From Deferribacterales bacterium UBA4806 (GTDB lineage Bacteria > Chrysiogenota > Deferribacteres > Deferribacterales > UBA228): a stretch of 8,655 nucleotides of DNA. The DNA lies in assembly GCA_002402635.1 (NCBI GenBank), contig DHGE01000037.1:1-8655 (forward strand), written 5' to 3'. The notes below the pieces were generated by a model. The model was given only the letters and a program-made list of their open reading frames with translations. It had not been told where the DNA came from and searched no databases. Positions 6,311-8,655 of the stretch are shown here, in pieces. Within the stretch, counting starts at the first letter, position 1. Every line of letters begins with the position of its first letter. Position numbers and translations under genes: made by a program.

Positions 6311-8086
6311 ATGAGAAAGGGTGGAGAATTTTTAATTGAAGAAATTTCATCAGCTGAAGTATTTACTCCTGAGGATTTTACTGTTGAACAAAAACAAATT
6401 GCAGAAACCACAGAAAATTTTGTAGTAAATGAGGTATTGCCAAATTATGAGGAGCTAGAAAAAGGGGCTCCCAATGAAGATTATGAATTGTCTCTAAAAT
6501 TATTTAGAAGATGTGGTGAATTAGGTTTATTAACAGTGGATACTCCTGAGGAATATGGCGGATTAGAGTTAGATAAGGCTACAAGTATGTTAGTGTCTGA
6601 AAAAATGGCTCCAGCAGGATCTTTTTCTGTTATCTATTTGGATCATATAGGTATTGGCACACTACCATTAATTTACTATGGGACTGATGATCAAAAAAGG
6701 AAGTATCTTGAGAAATTAATTACTGGCGAGTGGGCAGGAGCTTACGCTTTGACAGAACCAGAAGCCGGGACAGATGCTTTAGGAGGTAGAGCTAAGGCTG
6801 TTTTATCTGATGATAAGAAATATTTTATTTTAAATGGCACCAAACAGTTTATTACCAATGCAGGCATCGCTAGTTTATTTACTGTTTTTGCTAAGGTAGA
6901 TGGTGAAAAATTTACTGCTTTTTTAATAGAAAGAAATAGTGAAGGTTTGTCCTTTGGACCAGAAGAAAAAAAGATGGGTGTTAAAGGTTCATCTACCAGA
7001 CAAGTAATAATGGAAAATGTAAAAGTTCCTGTAGAAAATGTTTTAGGTGAAATCGGGAAAGGACATAAAATAGCATTTAATATATTAAATGTCGGTAGAT
7101 TTAAATTGGCTGCTGCAGCAACTGGTGCTATGAAATATGGATTTGTTGAAGCTGTAAAATATGCGAACCAAAGGAAACAATTTGGTAAACCTATTAGTTC
7201 TTTTGGAGCAATAAAAGAGAAAATAGCTGATATGTACTTATTAATTTATTCTTCCGAATCCCTAGTTTATAGATTAGCCGGGTTATTGGATAACAAACTC
7301 AAAAGCATAGATAAAAATACCCCTAATTACTATGAGGAATATCAAAATGGAATAGAAGAGTATGCACCTGAATGCTCAATTGCAAAAGTATTTTGTAGTG
7401 AAGCTCAAGCTGAAGTTGTCGATCATTTTGTCCAAATTTTAGGAGGATATGGATTTATTACTGAATATCCAGCTGAACATTATTATAGAGATGAACGTAT
7501 AAACAGAATTTGGGAAGGCACAAACGAAGTAAACAGAATGCTTGTACCTGGGATGATTTTAAGAAGAGCTCAAAAAGGAGAACTTCCTATTATGGGCAAA
7601 ATTAAAGAAGCAATGGATCAGTTGATGTCCATTCCTGAAATGAAATATGAAGATGAACTATTTGGACTAGAGAAAGACCTATTAAAGAACTTAAAAACAC
7701 TATCAATGATAATAAGCGGCAATGCAGTACAAAAATTTGGAGAAAAATTGAAGGATGAACAAGAAGTACTTTTTGCTATGGGAGATGTAATGAGTAATAT
7801 TTTTGCATTAGAAAGTACATTACTTAGAACAGAAAAGATATATAACAGTCAAAGTGAAAACAGAAAAGAACTTTTTAATGCATTAGTTAAAGTTGCAGTC
7901 TATAGGTTAAATGATAATATTTTTAATGCAGCGAAAAATGTAATATACTACAGTAGCTCAGGCGATGAAATCAATATTATGCTAAGTGCCCTAAGAAAGT
8001 TCACCAGGTATAATGTTGAAAATTTATTAGAATTAAGAAGAAAGGTCGCCAATGCTGCAATTGAAAGTGAAAAATATTTAGGATAA
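6311..8086 (+). CDS. fadE: Acyl-CoA dehydrogenase, FadE/VLCAD-like
   Basis: An FAD enzyme that catalyses the first, alpha-beta dehydrogenation of acyl-CoA and passes electrons to electron-transfer flavoprotein. It has 591 residues, much longer than the roughly 380-400 of short- and medium-chain enzymes, and agrees with Bacillus FadE. The first family signature is GAYALTEPEAGTDA (143-156). The second is QILGGYGFITEYPAEHYYRD (375-394). The catalytic base is E402 in IWEGTNEVNR, the position of MCAD E376. Residues about 420-591 form the extra C-terminal helical domain found in VLCAD/ACAD9-type enzymes, which suggests long-chain substrates. The start has GAGGTG (6301-6306) 4 nt upstream. The N-terminal KGGEFLIE also resembles, from memory, the Bacillus FadE N-terminus. 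No ETF gene is in the window. It is the last gene of the operon and is followed directly by a terminator. Confidence 0.95.
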   Translation: MRKGGEFLIEEISSAEVFTPEDFTVEQKQIAETTENFVVNEVLPNYEELEKGAPNEDYELSLKLFRRCGELGLLTVDTPEEYGGLELDKATSMLVSEKMAPAGSFSVIYLDHIGIGTLPLIYYGTDDQKRKYLEKLITGEWAGAYALTEPEAGTDALGGRAKAVLSDDKKYFILNGTKQFITNAGIASLFTVFAKVDGEKFTAFLIERNSEGLSFGPEEKKMGVKGSSTRQVIMENVKVPVENVLGEIGKGHKIAFNILNVGRFKLAAAATGAMKYGFVEAVKYANQRKQFGKPISSFGAIKEKIADMYLLIYSSESLVYRLAGLLDNKLKSIDKNTPNYYEEYQNGIEEYAPECSIAKVFCSEAQAEVVDHFVQILGGYGFITEYPAEHYYRDERINRIWEGTNEVNRMLVPGMILRRAQKGELPIMGKIKEAMDQLMSIPEMKYEDELFGLEKDLLKNLKTLSMIISGNAVQKFGEKLKDEQEVLFAMGDVMSNIFALESTLLRTEKIYNSQSENRKELFNALVKVAVYRLNDNIFNAAKNVIYYSSSGDEINIMLSALRKFTRYNVENLLELRRKVANAAIESEKYLG

Positions 8087-8120
8087 AGAGTAGGGTAAGC
8101 CCTGCTCTTTATTTAATTTT
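8083..8120 (+). terminator. Rho-independent terminator after fadE, probably bidirectional
   Basis: AAAGAGTAGGG (8085-8095) pairs with CCCTGCTCTTT (8100-8110), giving 11 pairs with one T-G wobble and a TAAG loop. Two further A-T pairs extend the base of the stem into the fadE stop codon. A T-rich tail, ATTTAATTTT, follows on the plus strand. Read leftward, the same stem is followed by TAAATATTTTTC, so it can also end transcripts of the convergent hydrolase gene, whose stop codon is just upstream at 8121-8119. Confidence 0.85.
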
Positions 8121-8655
8121 ATAAATAATACATTATAAAATTATTATTGTACTCTCTTTTTATTTTACCTATAGAATATAAATATTCTAAATGTGAGGCA
8201 GCTTCTCCTGTTGCAAACCATTTTTGAACGGCTGGAAAGTTTTCCCAATTTTTGTAATTAATATCCCAATTTATTCTTGAGGCAACTTCAAAAGACATCT
8301 GCTTATTTTTGTTTTCTTTTAGAATTTTAATGATTTCTGTGAATCTTTGATTATGATGATCAATTAATTCTTTAATTCTTCTACAGGCATTCTTAATAAT
8401 TTTTCTATGTCCCGGCAAAACTAATTCAATTTCTATGGAAGATACTTTTTTCAAACTATTAAAGTAATAGTTAAGGGGATTATTGAAATCATTGGCACCC
8501 AAAGTAATATTTGGTGTAATATCGCCTAAAATATGATCACCTGAAAATAAAAGTTTATTTTTTTCCTCATAAATGCAAATGTGTCCCTTAGTATGTCCTG
8601 GTGTGGATACTATTCTTAAATTATATCCACCGACATTTATTCTATAATTATCTTC
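8119..8655 (-). CDS. MBL-fold metallo-hydrolase (5' end beyond window)
   Basis: The frame stays open from the stop at 8121-8119 to the last base of the window, giving 178 residues of the C-terminal part; any start codon chosen inside the window (such as TTG at 8502) would cut through the conserved core. Metal-ligand motifs of the glyoxalase-II/beta-lactamase fold are visible in order: TPGHTKGH (H21 of the fragment), LFSGDHILGD (D40, bridging ligand) and LVLPGHRK (H83). The N-terminal HxHxDH motif should lie outside. After the core comes a helical, charged tail of about 90 residues that looks like the winged-helix BLACT_WH domain of LACTB2/YqjP-type hydrolases. The substrate is unknown; thioester, phosphate or nucleic-acid hydrolases all occur in this superfamily. 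It converges on fadE and shares its terminator, so it is not part of the fad transcript. Confidence 0.9.
   Translation of the reverse strand, partial: EDNYRINVGGYNLRIVSTPGHTKGHICIYEEKNKLLFSGDHILGDITPNITLGANDFNNPLNYYFNSLKKVSSIEIELVLPGHRKIIKNACRRIKELIDHHNQRFTEIIKILKENKNKQMSFEVASRINWDINYKNWENFPAVQKWFATGEAASHLEYLYSIGKIKREYNNNFIMYYL

Noticed and set aside
1..8655. CRISPR arrays, tRNA or rRNA genes, riboswitches, toxin-antitoxin or defence genes
   Set aside because: Reading both strands, I saw no regularly spaced repeats, no cloverleaf or conserved rRNA segments, and no protein with defence-type motifs. The operon leaders are too short and AT-rich to hold a known riboswitch.

Overview
The window is strongly AT-rich, with AGGAGG-type Shine-Dalgarno (SD) sites before nearly every gene. 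Its beta-oxidation cluster has the gene order and domain order of Bacillus fadN-fadA-fadE. Together these point to a low-GC Firmicute (Bacillota). I cannot place it to genus; a clostridial or halanaerobial host is a guess.

Layout. (1) Bases 1-1365 are an essentially complete IS5-like insertion sequence. It has 16-bp terminal inverted repeats (15 of 16 matching), one transposase with an intact DDE triad and a near-consensus promoter just inside the left end. (2) The right end of the IS sits inside a small minus-strand gene for a protein with a signal peptide. That gene keeps a good promoter, SD and start codon but loses its 3' part to the element. (3) At 1692-2435 is a minus-strand gene of unknown function, predicted to be beta-strand rich and lacking the signal peptide I would expect for its apparent type. 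(4) A 201-bp AT-rich divergent intergenic region separates it from (5) the plus-strand operon fadN-fadA-fadE (2637-8086). This ends in a strong stem-loop terminator, probably bidirectional. (6) A metallo-beta-lactamase-fold hydrolase gene converges on the terminator from the minus strand and runs off the window end; its open frame extends to base 8655.

How the genes work together. FadE (acyl-CoA dehydrogenase) makes the trans-2-enoyl-CoA. FadN hydrates it and oxidises the 3-hydroxyacyl-CoA. FadA thiolytically releases acetyl-CoA. The three cover a full turn of fatty-acid beta-oxidation. Electron-transfer flavoprotein, acyl-CoA synthetase and a FadR-type regulator are not in the window and must lie elsewhere. 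The downstream hydrolase is on the other strand and need not be part of the pathway.

I found no CRISPR array, RNA gene, defence system or clearly novel multi-gene system. The most useful points are the IS-disrupted exported-protein gene, the corrected fadN start, the unassigned gene divergent from the fad operon, and candidate regulatory inverted repeats around fadN and fadA.
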